In this document: in pieces, positions 29,899 through 39,215 of the stretch
How the letters are laid out: the number at the start of each line of letters is the position of its first letter
Position numbering within the stretch: the first letter of the stretch is position 1
From: Flavobacteriaceae bacterium
GTDB lineage: Bacteria; Bacteroidota; Bacteroidia; Flavobacteriales; Flavobacteriaceae
Reading direction: 5' to 3'
NCBI GenBank assembly: GCA_947453195.1
Contig: CANGFO010000011.1
Coordinates: forward strand, 1 to 64,000
Length of the DNA stretch: 64,000 bases
Program-made: the position numbers and the translations under genes
The notes under the pieces: generated by a model
The model's database searches: none
What the model saw: the letters and a program-made list of their open reading frames with translations, nothing else
What the model was told of the DNA's origin: nothing

Positions 29899-31308
29899 TT
29901 ACTTCAAATCTTCCTCAAAATGAACATCAAACAAGTTGGTGAAACCATTTTTAATGGTTTTGTTTGCATTAATAATTAAAGTGCGGTGTACTTTGGTAAT
30001 GGCCCATTTGCTTTTGATGTCTTCAAAATTGGCGCAGTGTAATTCGGTTATCCCGCCAAACTTGTATTTAGGCAGAAGTTCTCTCCATTTATTGGTGTCA
30101 TTATCTAAGTTGATGGCTATGAAATTGTAATTAGGGTATTTATCTTTAAGATCCAATACTTTTTTATGAGCGGCGAGTAAATGGGAAGATAATTTTTCAC
30201 TCCAAAAGAAAACAACCGAATTTTTAGTAATAACCACATCCGAATTGGTTATTTTCCCGTCAGGAGTAATTAATTCAACAGTTGGAAGTTTTTTGCCAAT
30301 TGTAAGTGATTGAATGGAATTTCCAATTTTTAATACTTCATTCTTTTTGCTAGTATCGGTAGAATATTTATGGTAGGTTTTCAAAAATTCTTGATTATTT
30401 ACCATGTTTTGATCTTCCAATAAATATTTCAAAGCAATATTATTCAAAACTATATTTCTAACATGTTCATTCTTAATCAACGTGTCAGCAATGTTTAATT
30501 TGTTGATGTTGGTTTTTAAAGCCAAATCCACTTTCGAAAAATGATTGTGGTAATGGATTGATCCTACATTGTTTAGCATATGATCTAAATACATTACAAA
30601 GGGAGAAAAATCAGCTAATGCTTCGTTGCTAAAATCTATCGTATTTCTAAAAGCATAGTAGTTTTTTGGTAATTGAGAGGTAACATCTTCCCCAGTTCGC
30701 ATCTCGTGAATCATAGGGTATATTTCCATTTTGGTGTAATGAGGAAAATTCACAATTGCTTTGGCATATACGTCAAAGGCATCATTCCATTTTATTTCCT
30801 CTTTTTTGGAAGCGTAAAATTTTTGATTGTCTTTGTTTGTTTTGTTGATGTATTGGTTGTAGTGGTTCCAGTTGAAATCAAAGACATCAAATAGGTTGTT
30901 TTTGTCCTTTTCATTCCGTAAATACATATCCATTAAAAAGTTGTTTTTTTGATCGCCACGACCACAAAAATTTACTGATTCATCAAAATCTTTCGAATCT
31001 ACATGGACTTTGATACTGTCGTTTTTATCAAAATAAACATATTGGTATTCGGGTTCAATTTTAAAGGTATATAAGCCAGGAGCAAGGGAGTCAAATTTTT
31101 TAAAGAAAGTATGATCTTCATTAAGAGGAATCGAATCAATAACCACATTATCTTTGCAAAAAAGCACATAATTACTAGCAGGATTCAATACTTCTCCTCC
31201 AAAATAAGCTACATAATCTTCGCCCGAAAACTCCTTTTTGCAAGAAGTAAACATTGCTAGAATCATAGCAGGGAGTACTAGTGTTTTATAAAATGTAAGT
31301 GCTTTCAT
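29899..31308 (-). CDS. Thioredoxin-fold lipoprotein without the redox CxxC
   Basis: 469 residues with lipoprotein signal (AMILAMFTSCKKEFSG, lipid Cys at 23). The first 100 residues after it form a DUF4369-like beta domain (YVAYFGGEVLNPASNYVLFCKDNVVID). The middle is helical. The last 130 residues have a TlpA/thioredoxin fold (LPTVELITPDGKI, VVFFWSEKLSSHLLAAHKKV, YNFIAINLD, VHRTLIINANKTI). Where TlpA-type oxidoreductases have WCxxC, this protein has WSEKL, so disulfide chemistry is unlikely. It is probably periplasmic-facing and structural or binding. Conserved relatives occur in Flavobacteria; the function is unknown. Confidence 0.8.
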   Translation of the reverse strand: MKALTFYKTLVLPAMILAMFTSCKKEFSGEDYVAYFGGEVLNPASNYVLFCKDNVVIDSIPLNEDHTFFKKFDSLAPGLYTFKIEPEYQYVYFDKNDSIKVHVDSKDFDESVNFCGRGDQKNNFLMDMYLRNEKDKNNLFDVFDFNWNHYNQYINKTNKDNQKFYASKKEEIKWNDAFDVYAKAIVNFPHYTKMEIYPMIHEMRTGEDVTSQLPKNYYAFRNTIDFSNEALADFSPFVMYLDHMLNNVGSIHYHNHFSKVDLALKTNINKLNIADTLIKNEHVRNIVLNNIALKYLLEDQNMVNNQEFLKTYHKYSTDTSKKNEVLKIGNSIQSLTIGKKLPTVELITPDGKITNSDVVITKNSVVFFWSEKLSSHLLAAHKKVLDLKDKYPNYNFIAINLDNDTNKWRELLPKYKFGGITELHCANFEDIKSKWAITKVHRTLIINANKTIKNGFTNLFDVHFEEDLK

Positions 31309-31325
31309 TTGAATATTAATGCAAA

Positions 31326-31333
31326 CAAAAGTA
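31326..31333 (-). promoter_or_regulatory. -7 element upstream of the thioredoxin-fold lipoprotein gene
   Basis: Minus strand TACTTTTG matches TAnnTTTG, 18 bases upstream of the start codon; no clear -33 box. Confidence 0.4.
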
Positions 31334-31372
31334 TTTAGATGGTTTTGATTATATTGTTAATCAATAGTTAAA

Positions 31373-32773
31373 TTACTTTCCGATACAGAAATTGGCAAAG
31401 ATATTACCCAGTAGTTCATCGTTAGTGACTTCGCCGGTAATTTCTCCAAAGTAATATAAAGCTTGTCGGATATCAATTGCCATTAGATCCGACGGGATGT
31501 TGACTTGTAAGCCAAAGCTTACTTTCTTAATTTCTTCTAATGCTTTAAGTAATGAATCATAATGCCTTGTATTCGTGACTATTGATTCGTTATTTCGCAA
31601 CGATCCAGTATTAACAAAAGCAAGTAATTGCGTTTTTAAATCTTCAATTCCGGTTTTGTTTTTTGCACTTAAGAAAATTGTTTTTACTTCTATGTTTTCA
31701 AGCTGTTTTTGAAGGGATACTTTTTCTCCTTCCGAAATTAAATCTGTTTTATTTACAACAACAATAAGTGGTTTTAAGGGGTATTTATTTTTTACTTTTT
31801 CAATTTCGGTAATGTATTCCGAACCCAAAACTTTAAACTTTAAACTTTCAAATAAATACAAAACTACTTGAGCTTGTTCAATTTTCTCAAAGGTTTTCCT
31901 AATTCCGATACTTTCAATTACATCTTGGGTGTCTCGAATTCCTGCGGTATCAATAAATCGGAAACCAATCCCACCAATTACCAATTCGTCTTCAATAGTA
32001 TCTCGTGTAGTTCCAGCAATCTCTGATACAATAGCGCGTTCCTCGTTTAAAAGCGCATTCAATAAAGTAGATTTTCCTACATTGGGTTCGCCAATAATCG
32101 CAACTGGAATTCCGTTTTTAATAACATTTCCAACAGCAAACGAATCGATTAATCGTTTTAAAACAAATTCGATTCGATTTAATAAATCATGAAATTGAGT
32201 TCGGTCAGCAAATTCTACGTCTTCTTCTGCAAAGTCCAATTCGAGTTCAATTAACGAAGCAAAATTCAATAATTCTTCTCTAAGTTTAGCTATTTCACTA
32301 CTAAAACCTCCACGCATTTGTTGCATGGCAATTTGGTGCGATGCCTCATTGTCCGAACTAATTAAATCGGCTACGGCCTCAGCTTGAGAAAGATCTAATT
32401 TTCCATTTAAAAAAGCTCTCAAAGTAAATTCACCTGGTTGTGCCATGCGACATCCTTTTCGCAATAACAACTGAATGATTTGCTGCTGAATATAAGTAGA
32501 GCCGTGGCATGAAATTTCAACTACATCTTCTCCGGTATAGGAATTTGGGTTTTTAAAAAGGGAAAGTAATACTTGGTCGTAAGTTTTTCCATCTTCCGTA
32601 ATAGTTCCTAAATGAATAGTATGTGTTTTTTGGGTAGTAATATTTTTTCCAGAAACGGATTGAAATACTTCCGATGCGATCCCAATTGCAGCTTCCCCCG
32701 ACATACGAATGATGGCAACCGCACCCGCACCGGATGGAGTGGCTAAAGCAACAATCGTCTTTTGATCTAACAT
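31373..32773 (-). CDS. mnmE: tRNA modification GTPase MnmE
   Basis: 466 residues. With MnmG it adds the carboxymethylaminomethyl group to U34 of certain tRNAs. The N-terminal folate-binding domain begins TIVALATPSGAGAVAIIRMSG. A G domain is inserted in a helical domain: G1 GEPNVGKST near 228, DTAG in FRFIDTAGIRDT, NKTD. The protein ends with FCIGK, carrying the catalytic cysteine. The universally conserved layout is intact. Confidence 0.97.
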   Translation of the reverse strand: MLDQKTIVALATPSGAGAVAIIRMSGEAAIGIASEVFQSVSGKNITTQKTHTIHLGTITEDGKTYDQVLLSLFKNPNSYTGEDVVEISCHGSTYIQQQIIQLLLRKGCRMAQPGEFTLRAFLNGKLDLSQAEAVADLISSDNEASHQIAMQQMRGGFSSEIAKLREELLNFASLIELELDFAEEDVEFADRTQFHDLLNRIEFVLKRLIDSFAVGNVIKNGIPVAIIGEPNVGKSTLLNALLNEERAIVSEIAGTTRDTIEDELVIGGIGFRFIDTAGIRDTQDVIESIGIRKTFEKIEQAQVVLYLFESLKFKVLGSEYITEIEKVKNKYPLKPLIVVVNKTDLISEGEKVSLQKQLENIEVKTIFLSAKNKTGIEDLKTQLLAFVNTGSLRNNESIVTNTRHYDSLLKALEEIKKVSFGLQVNIPSDLMAIDIRQALYYFGEITGEVTNDELLGNIFANFCIGK

Positions 32774-32796
32774 GGTCGTTTTTGTTTTTAGAATTG

Positions 32797-32804
32797 CAAA
32801 GGTA
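32797..32804 (-). promoter_or_regulatory. -7 element of the mnmE promoter
   Basis: Minus strand TACCTTTG matches TAnnTTTG, 24 bases upstream of the start; the -33 region is only T-rich. Confidence 0.45.
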
Positions 32805-32937
32805 TCAATTTATATTTTCGAAAAAAAACTATTAATTAGTGCTAGAAAATTAGTTAAATATTTGTAAACATGATAGTTGTCATGTTTATTTTGAAAATTA
32901 GATAGTAATTTTATTATGATAATTAATATTTAATACC

Positions 32938-33768
32938 ATGAAAAAAATTTTATTTCCTACCGATTTTTCTAATGTTGCCAACAATGCTTTTTTGCATGCG
33001 TTAAAATTAGCCAAATTAGTTAAGGGTGAATTACTGTTGTTGCACACTTATGAATTGCCTATTATGGACAACCAATTTGGTATGCAAAACTACAAATTAG
33101 TGTATGACGCCATTGAATTGACTAATCTTGACCTGTTTAAAGAGGAGTTGCCCAAATTGCATCAAATTGCTCAAGAAAACGAATTGGATTCAATTAAAAT
33201 GAGCCATATTCTTGCCGATGGTGATTTACTGTATAACATTAAAACCATTTGCAAAAAGGAAAAAATTGATTATTTAGTCATGGGGACGGCAGGCGCTACG
33301 GGTTGGGTTGAACGGTTATTTGGCACCAAAACAGGTGAAGCAATTACCTCATTGGAAGTTCCTGTTTTTTGCATTCCAGAGAACGCTAAATATACGAAGT
33401 TGGAAACAATTGGATTTACAACTCGCTTTAGAGAAAAAGATAAACTCGCTTTGAAACAGGTATTAAAAATTGCTAATGCTGCTAATGCAGTGGTTAAATG
33501 CATTTATGTAGAAACTAAAGATACTGATAATACTGATGCTGTTTATTCGGATTGGCGAGATTACTTTAAAGACCAGCCGGTTCATTTTTTTATTATTCCG
33601 TCTGAAAATGTTAAGGAAACAATTGAAGATTTTATAATTAGCCAAGAAATAGATTTGCTTGCCTTGTTATCCTATAAAAGGAATTTCTTTCAATGGATGT
33701 TTACTTCAAGTTTTACTGAAAAAATGGCTTTAAATTCAACGATTCCAATAGTTGCTTTGCATGAATAA
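32938..33768 (+). CDS. Universal stress protein, tandem Usp domains
   Basis: 276 residues in two Usp folds (about 1-145 and 150-276). The first starts MKKILFPTDFSNVANNAFLHALKLAK and has the nucleotide-binding pattern MGTAGATGWVERLFGTKTGEAI. The second (TIGFTTRFREKDKLALKQVLKIA ... LALLSYKRNFFQWMF) lacks a clear glycine-rich loop and is probably non-binding. Such two-domain proteins are common in Flavobacteria and respond to stress or starvation; no specific activity can be assigned. Confidence 0.9.
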   Translation: MKKILFPTDFSNVANNAFLHALKLAKLVKGELLLLHTYELPIMDNQFGMQNYKLVYDAIELTNLDLFKEELPKLHQIAQENELDSIKMSHILADGDLLYNIKTICKKEKIDYLVMGTAGATGWVERLFGTKTGEAITSLEVPVFCIPENAKYTKLETIGFTTRFREKDKLALKQVLKIANAANAVVKCIYVETKDTDNTDAVYSDWRDYFKDQPVHFFIIPSENVKETIEDFIISQEIDLLALLSYKRNFFQWMFTSSFTEKMALNSTIPIVALHE

Positions 33769-33828
33769 ATAGATTGTTTTATTAGTAATTGTGCAATTAA
33801 TTTGCTTTTCCATAAAAAGTATAATACC

Positions 33829-33836
33829 TATATTTG
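33829..33836 (+). promoter_or_regulatory. -7 element of the glmM promoter
   Basis: TATATTTG matches TAnnTTTG, 55 bases upstream of the start. A T-rich stretch (33806-33809) sits at the -33 distance, but the G of TTG is missing. Confidence 0.5.
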
Positions 33837-33891
33837 CGTAAAATTTACAGAAATACTTTTGTTGTTTTGGCTAATCTATTAAATAATTTCA

Positions 33892-35292
33892 ATGACATTA
33901 ATAAAATCAATTTCAGGAATTCGTGGAACTATAGGCGGTAAAGTAGGGGATAATTTGACTCCTGTAGATGCTGTAAAATTTGCATCAGCTTATGGAACTT
34001 TCTTGAAAGAAGGAAGTGGTGCGTTACAAAACGGAAGAAAGTTACTAGTTGTTATTGGTCGTGATGCCAGAATTTCTGGTCCTATGATTCACAATTTGGT
34101 TATTAATACCTTAGTTGGACTTGGAATTGATGTAATTGATTTGGGATTGTCTACAACTCCTACTGTGGAGATAGCAGTGCCTCTTGAAAAAGCAGATGGC
34201 GGAATTATTTTAACGGCTTCACACAATCCAAAACAATGGAATGCCTTAAAGCTGTTAAATTCTAAAGGTGAATTTTTAAGCGGAAAAGACGGCGAACGCA
34301 TATTAGAGATTGCTAAGGCCGAAGCTTTTGATTTCGTAGATGTTGATTCTTTAGGAGAAGTGATTTCTAACGATGCCTATATGGATATTCATATTGATGA
34401 AGTTTTGAATTTACCTTTAGTTGATGCCGATGCAGTGGCTAAAAGAAAATTTAAAGTGGTAGTTGATGGTGTAAACTCTTCGGGTGGAATCATTATTCCG
34501 AAGTTGTTGGAGCAAATGGGTGTAGAATGTGTAAAATTATATTGCGAACCAAATGGTCATTTTCCTCACAATCCAGAGCCATTAAAAGAGCATTTGGGTG
34601 ATATCTGTAAATTGGTTGTAGAAGAAAAAGCCGATTTTGGAATTGTAGTCGATCCCGATGTAGATCGTTTGGCTTTTATTTCAAATGATGGAGAAATGTT
34701 TGGTGAAGAATATACTTTAGTGGCTTGCGCCGATTATGTATTGAGTAAAACTCCCGGAAATACAGTTTCTAACATGTCTTCATCGCGAGCATTGCGAGAT
34801 ATAACAAATAAGCACCAAGGAAACTATCAAGCTAGTGCTGTAGGGGAGGTGAATGTGGTTGCCTTGATGAAGGAAACTAATGCAATTATTGGTGGAGAAG
34901 GAAACGGCGGAATCATTTATCCTGAATCTCATTACGGTAGAGATAGTCTTGTAGGTGTAGCTTTATTCTTAACGCACTTAGCCAATTTAGAAGTTACTGC
35001 GGCCGAATTAAGAGCGAGTTATCCGCAATATTACATGAGCAAAAACAAAATTGAATTGACGCCGCAAATTGACGTGGATGCAATTTTAATTGCCATGACC
35101 GAAAAATATAAAAACGAGGATATTACTACAATAGATGGGGTTAAAATTGATTTTGCTTCGGAATGGGTGCATTTAAGAAAATCCAATACTGAGCCAATTA
35201 TTAGAATATATACCGAAGCTCCAACGCAAGCAGCAGCCGATGCATTAGCAATTCGTATTATTGACGAGATAAAAGCCGTTGCCGGAATATAA
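33892..35292 (+). CDS. glmM: Phosphoglucosamine mutase (alpha-D-phosphohexomutase family)
   Basis: 466 residues. Interconverts glucosamine-6- and -1-phosphate on the way to UDP-GlcNAc; some family members act on mannose or glucose phosphates instead. The phosphoserine is Ser110 in LTASHNP, the metal loop is DPDVDRLAF, and the sugar-binding GEGNGGIIYP and phosphate-binding RKSNTEPIIRIYTEA motifs are present. The substrate is inferred from similarity, so phosphomannomutase/phosphoglucomutase remains possible. Its stop is three bases from that of the convergent selO gene. Confidence 0.88.
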   Translation: MTLIKSISGIRGTIGGKVGDNLTPVDAVKFASAYGTFLKEGSGALQNGRKLLVVIGRDARISGPMIHNLVINTLVGLGIDVIDLGLSTTPTVEIAVPLEKADGGIILTASHNPKQWNALKLLNSKGEFLSGKDGERILEIAKAEAFDFVDVDSLGEVISNDAYMDIHIDEVLNLPLVDADAVAKRKFKVVVDGVNSSGGIIIPKLLEQMGVECVKLYCEPNGHFPHNPEPLKEHLGDICKLVVEEKADFGIVVDPDVDRLAFISNDGEMFGEEYTLVACADYVLSKTPGNTVSNMSSSRALRDITNKHQGNYQASAVGEVNVVALMKETNAIIGGEGNGGIIYPESHYGRDSLVGVALFLTHLANLEVTAAELRASYPQYYMSKNKIELTPQIDVDAILIAMTEKYKNEDITTIDGVKIDFASEWVHLRKSNTEPIIRIYTEAPTQAAADALAIRIIDEIKAVAGI

Positions 35293-35295
35293 TTT

Positions 35296-36861
35296 CTAGG
35301 AACTACATGATAATCTAGAACAGCCAATTTTATCTCTAGCCCAATCAGGTCTTTTAGCAAACCATTTTTCTTGTTCAGGTTGTTCTGAATACGGATTTTT
35401 TAAAAGTTCGTGCAATTCATATAATAGTGAATAATCTTCATTATTCGCTGCATCAATCGCTAGTTGCGCCATGTAATTCCGCAAAACATACTTAGGATTT
35501 GTTAAATCCATTTTGGTTTTTCGATCAGCATCTGAAACAGTTTCTAGATTGAGTCGCTTTAAGTATTTTTCAAACCAGCGGCCCCAAGATTTTATAAGTT
35601 CTTTTTTTATTTCTTCCGGTTTGTAAAATGCTTCGTGAATGGTAGCAAGTGCACTTCCTGCAGAATCATTTTTTTTCACCCGACTTAATTCTCTGAAAAA
35701 GATCGTCATGTCGGTTTCAGATACTTGCAATACTTTTTCAAGTGAAGCAATTAATCGTTCATCTTCTTTGTATTCTTGCTGCAAACCTAATTTAGCTCGC
35801 ATCATTTCTGTGTACTTAAAATCGTAATTTTTTTTGAAATCGGCTAGTATTTTTTCAAGTGGCTTTGATTCCTTTATTAAAGGATATAGGGCATTCGCCA
35901 AATGATATAAATTCCATTGCGCAATACTAGGTTGGTTTTCAAAACGGTACCTGCGGTGTTCGTTATCGGTAGTGTTTGGTGTCCAATTGAAATTATAATC
36001 TTCCAACCAGCCATATGGTCCATAATCTATGGTAAGCCCTAAAATCGACATGTTGTCGGTATTCATTACTCCATGAACAAATCCTACGCGTTGCCAATGC
36101 ACTATCATTTCGCACGTTTTATCTGCAACTACTTTAAAGAAATCTAAATATTTAGTTGCTCCTGTTGAAGTAACTTCAGGAAAATGTTGCTTGATGGTGT
36201 AATCGGTAAGTTGTTGTAAGGTTTTTAGGTCATTTTGTGCTGCAAACAGTTCAAAATTTCCAAATCGAATGAAGGAAGGAGCTACTCGGCATACTACTGC
36301 TCCCTTTTCATATTCAGGATTTCCATCGTACATAACATCTCTTAAAACTTCGTCTCCAGTGAGAATTATGGATAAAGATCGGGTAGTGGGAACGCCCAAA
36401 TGAAACATAGCTTCACTGCATAAATGCTCTCGTATCGAAGATCTTAATACAGCTAAACCATCTGCTCTGCGAGAATAAGGAGTGCTTCCGGCACCTTTGA
36501 GTTGCAAAGCATATATTTGATTATTGGATTTTATTTCTGCTAATAAAATGGCTCTTCCATCACCCAATTGACCAGCCCAATTGCCAAATTGATGTCCGGC
36601 ATAATTCATAGAATACGGCTTCGAATCCGGAATTAATTCCTTGCCCGAAAAATAGTTAGCAAATAAATCACTTTCAGTATCTTTTTTAGATATTCCTATT
36701 AATTCTGCTGTTTCTTTTGAAGCATGAATTAATTTAGGATTGGATGGAATTCTCGGATTTACATAGGAAAAACAAGCGTTTACTACTTGTCTCGTTTCGT
36801 TCGTTTCGATTAAATCGGCAGGTAAATTATTCGAAAAATTATTTTCTAATTGTAAACGCAT
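35296..36861 (-). CDS. selO: SelO-family protein adenylyltransferase (YdiU)
   Basis: 521 residues. SelO pseudokinases bind ATP inverted and transfer AMP to Ser, Thr or Tyr of target proteins, helping redox homeostasis. Visible motifs are YAGHQFGNWAGQLGDGRAILL, the TPYSRRADGLAVLRSSIREHLCSEAM block, and VHGVMNTDNMSILGLTIDYGPYGW with the catalytic metal-binding Asn/Asp. The chain ends RLSCSS, where eukaryotic members have selenocysteine; here it is an ordinary cysteine. Converges with glmM and is divergent from the aminotransferase gene. Confidence 0.94.
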   Translation of the reverse strand: MRLQLENNFSNNLPADLIETNETRQVVNACFSYVNPRIPSNPKLIHASKETAELIGISKKDTESDLFANYFSGKELIPDSKPYSMNYAGHQFGNWAGQLGDGRAILLAEIKSNNQIYALQLKGAGSTPYSRRADGLAVLRSSIREHLCSEAMFHLGVPTTRSLSIILTGDEVLRDVMYDGNPEYEKGAVVCRVAPSFIRFGNFELFAAQNDLKTLQQLTDYTIKQHFPEVTSTGATKYLDFFKVVADKTCEMIVHWQRVGFVHGVMNTDNMSILGLTIDYGPYGWLEDYNFNWTPNTTDNEHRRYRFENQPSIAQWNLYHLANALYPLIKESKPLEKILADFKKNYDFKYTEMMRAKLGLQQEYKEDERLIASLEKVLQVSETDMTIFFRELSRVKKNDSAGSALATIHEAFYKPEEIKKELIKSWGRWFEKYLKRLNLETVSDADRKTKMDLTNPKYVLRNYMAQLAIDAANNEDYSLLYELHELLKNPYSEQPEQEKWFAKRPDWARDKIGCSRLSCSS

Positions 36862-36883
36862 TTTGTTTTTATAGGTTCTATTT

Positions 36884-36921
36884 CAAATATAATAAAAAAA
36901 TAATTAATAGTAGTATATTTG
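36884..36921. promoter_or_regulatory. Back-to-back -7 elements between selO and the aminotransferase gene
   Basis: The minus strand has TATATTTG at 36884-36891 for selO, and the plus strand has TATATTTG at 36914-36921 for the aminotransferase. They are identical octamers 22 bases apart in divergent orientation. TTG -33 boxes are not evident. Confidence 0.5.
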
Positions 36922-36938
36922 AAGTCAAATTAGTAGCA

Positions 36939-38426
36939 ATGATTTCGATGCAAACCAAAACCGAATTAGAAGTTTATTTTGAACAATTCCGAAAGAATAT
37001 TATTGGAATTGACCAAGAGTTTGAATCTCCTTTTGGAAAGAAGAAAATTATTTATACCGACTGGACTGCAAGCGGTCGTTTGTATCGTCCAATTGAGGAA
37101 AAAATGATGAATCAATTTGGTCCATTTGTTGCTAATACCCACACCGAAACTACAGTTTCGGGAACTGCCATGACCATGGCGTATCATGAAGCCAAACACA
37201 TCATAAAAAAGCATGTTAATGCTACCGAAGACGATGTGTTAATTAATACAGGAACCGGAATGACAGGCGTTGTGAATAAATTTCAACGCATTTTGGGATT
37301 ACGAATTCCTGAAAATTTAAAAGAATTTACCAATATCCCTACTGAGTTAAAACCTATCGTTTTTATTTCGCATATGGAACACCACTCCAATCAAACTTCT
37401 TGGTTGGAAACGATAGCCGATGTGGTGGTAATTCCTGCTGATGAAAAGGGTTTGTTTTCTGTTGAAAATTTAAAAAATCTAATTCATCAATATCATAATA
37501 GAAGTTTTAAAATTGCTTCAATCACTTCGTGCTCCAATGTTACTGGAATTAAAACGCCTTACCATGAAGTGGCCAAATTAATGCATCAAAATAACGGTGT
37601 TTGTTTTGTGGATTTTGCTTGCTCAGGGCCTTATGTTGCAATAGATATGCATCCTCAAGATCAGGAGGGTTATTTGGATGCAATTTTCTTTTCCCCGCAT
37701 AAATTTCTTGGCGGTCCTGGAACATCAGGAGTTTTAGTATTTAATAAAAATTTATATAAAAATAGCATTCCCGATTGCCCTGGCGGAGGTACAGTGAGTT
37801 GGACCAATCCTTGGGGAGAACATAAATACATTGACAATATTGAAGATCGGGAAGATGGTGGAACTCCGGGTTTCTTACAGGTAATTAAAACGGCTCTTGC
37901 AATTCAGTTAAAAGAAAAAATGGGCGTTTCAAATATTTTGAAACGTGAACACGAATTGGTTTCCTATATTTTTGAAGCACTTAAAGTCAATTCAAATATT
38001 GTGCTTTTAGCAGAAGAAAATCAAGATCGATTGGGTGTTATTTCGTTTTATATTAAAGATTTGCATTTTAATTTGGGTGTAAAAATGCTGAATGATAAAT
38101 TTGGTATTCAAACTCGTGGTGGTTGCAGTTGTGCAGGTACTTACGGACATTATTTACTGCATGTAGATCAAGAAACTTCCAATGATTTGGTGTGCCAAAT
38201 TACATCTGGTGACTTAATTAAAAAACCAGGATGGATTCGAATGTCAATACATCCAACGACCACTTCTGAAGAAATAATATTTGTATGCGACAGTATTAAT
38301 GAATTAGCAAACCAATATAAAGATTGGGAAAATGAATATCAATATGAACCTAACTCCAACGAGTTTGTTCACAAAAACGCTATCCATTCTGAAAAGGAAA
38401 TGGTAAATAATTGGTTTATGGTATAA
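36939..38426 (+). CDS. Class V PLP-dependent aminotransferase / cysteine desulfurase-like enzyme
   Basis: 495 residues from ATG 36939 (alternative 36948, three residues later). An open frame reaches 36744, but that extension overlaps selO antisense and the promoter. PLP-binding Lys is in FFSPHKFLGGPGTSG, and the substrate-side motif GGCSCAGTYGHYLLH occupies the place of the cysteine-desulfurase active-site loop. The N-terminus IIYTDWTASGRLYRPIEEKM is the usual opening of this subgroup. It may be a selenocysteine lyase/desulfurase or an aminotransferase; position beside selO does not settle it. No Suf partners are adjacent. Confidence 0.85.
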   Translation: MISMQTKTELEVYFEQFRKNIIGIDQEFESPFGKKKIIYTDWTASGRLYRPIEEKMMNQFGPFVANTHTETTVSGTAMTMAYHEAKHIIKKHVNATEDDVLINTGTGMTGVVNKFQRILGLRIPENLKEFTNIPTELKPIVFISHMEHHSNQTSWLETIADVVVIPADEKGLFSVENLKNLIHQYHNRSFKIASITSCSNVTGIKTPYHEVAKLMHQNNGVCFVDFACSGPYVAIDMHPQDQEGYLDAIFFSPHKFLGGPGTSGVLVFNKNLYKNSIPDCPGGGTVSWTNPWGEHKYIDNIEDREDGGTPGFLQVIKTALAIQLKEKMGVSNILKREHELVSYIFEALKVNSNIVLLAEENQDRLGVISFYIKDLHFNLGVKMLNDKFGIQTRGGCSCAGTYGHYLLHVDQETSNDLVCQITSGDLIKKPGWIRMSIHPTTTSEEIIFVCDSINELANQYKDWENEYQYEPNSNEFVHKNAIHSEKEMVNNWFMV

Positions 38427-38446
38427 AAAAAAATTAATTTTTTTAC

Positions 38447-38454
38447 TATGTTTG
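38447..38454 (+). promoter_or_regulatory. -7 element of the small T9SS protein gene
   Basis: TATGTTTG matches TAnnTTTG, 34 bases upstream of the start; no clear -33 box. Confidence 0.45.
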
Positions 38455-38488
38455 TTTCATAAATTAATGCATTAAATAATAAATTATT

Positions 38489-39133
38489 ATGAAAAATATA
38501 ATCTATTTTATATTTCTTTTTTGTTTTTCTCTTATTGGTAAGGCTCAATTAATGGATCTTCATATAAATAATTTCATTGTTTCAGATATTAACAACTTAA
38601 ATAACAGTATTAATGTTAATCTAAAAGTTGATACTACTAGTGGAGCATCATATCTGTCAAATTCTTACACTATTAATGGTTCAGTAATAACTTTAAAAGT
38701 TTGTTATTATGTAGATGCTTCAACTGTAGCACTTACTTTAAACAACAATTTTATATTAAATAATATTCCTAATCTAGGGAATTACACTTTAAATGTAATT
38801 GTCTATGAAACATATGATCCAACCACTTGTGATTACACTGTCTTTCAAGATACAGCCACTTTAAACTTTACAACTAATTTGACCTCTAATCAATTATTAG
38901 TGAAAGATGATTTAATAGTTTTTCCGAATCCAAATAATGGAATGTTGTTTTTTAATGAAAATTTAATAGATGAATCAATTGTAGTATTCGATAATTCAGG
39001 CAGAATAGTAAAGGAAATTAATTCTGTATCAAGTAATAAATTGAATATTAGTGATTTAGAAAATGGAATTTACTTTGTAAAAGTTACACATAAAGATAGT
39101 TTTAAAATTAATAAAATAATTTTAGAAAAATAG
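38489..39133 (+). CDS. Small secreted protein with T9SS type A sorting domain
   Basis: 214 residues: signal peptide MKNIIYFIFLFCFSLIGKAQ, a beta-rich passenger of about 110 residues with no family I recognise, and a type A sorting domain from about 135 (VFPNPNNGMLFFNENL, ending KINKIILEK). The passenger is Asn- and Thr-rich with two cysteines that could pair. It is exported across the outer membrane by T9SS and probably attached to the cell surface or released. It has its own promoter and terminator. Confidence 0.85.
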   Translation: MKNIIYFIFLFCFSLIGKAQLMDLHINNFIVSDINNLNNSINVNLKVDTTSGASYLSNSYTINGSVITLKVCYYVDASTVALTLNNNFILNNIPNLGNYTLNVIVYETYDPTTCDYTVFQDTATLNFTTNLTSNQLLVKDDLIVFPNPNNGMLFFNENLIDESIVVFDNSGRIVKEINSVSSNKLNISDLENGIYFVKVTHKDSFKINKIILEK

Positions 39134-39163
39134 AAGATCTATTAACACCTTGTATTGTTTATC

Positions 39164-39194
39164 AACAAGCGATTTTCATTGAAAATCGCTTGTT
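39164..39194. terminator. Bidirectional terminator between the T9SS protein and ilvE
   Basis: A 14-bp perfect stem (39164-39177 with 39181-39194, core CAAGCGATTTTC) and ATT loop, in the gap between two convergent genes. Confidence 0.85.
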
Positions 39195-39215
39195 ATTAAT
39201 ATTATTTATAAGTCT

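Noticed and set aside
36744..36938. N-terminal extension of the class V aminotransferase
   Set aside because: The extension runs antisense through the selO start and the divergent promoters, and its sequence is not like the family; ATG 36939 or 36948 fits better.
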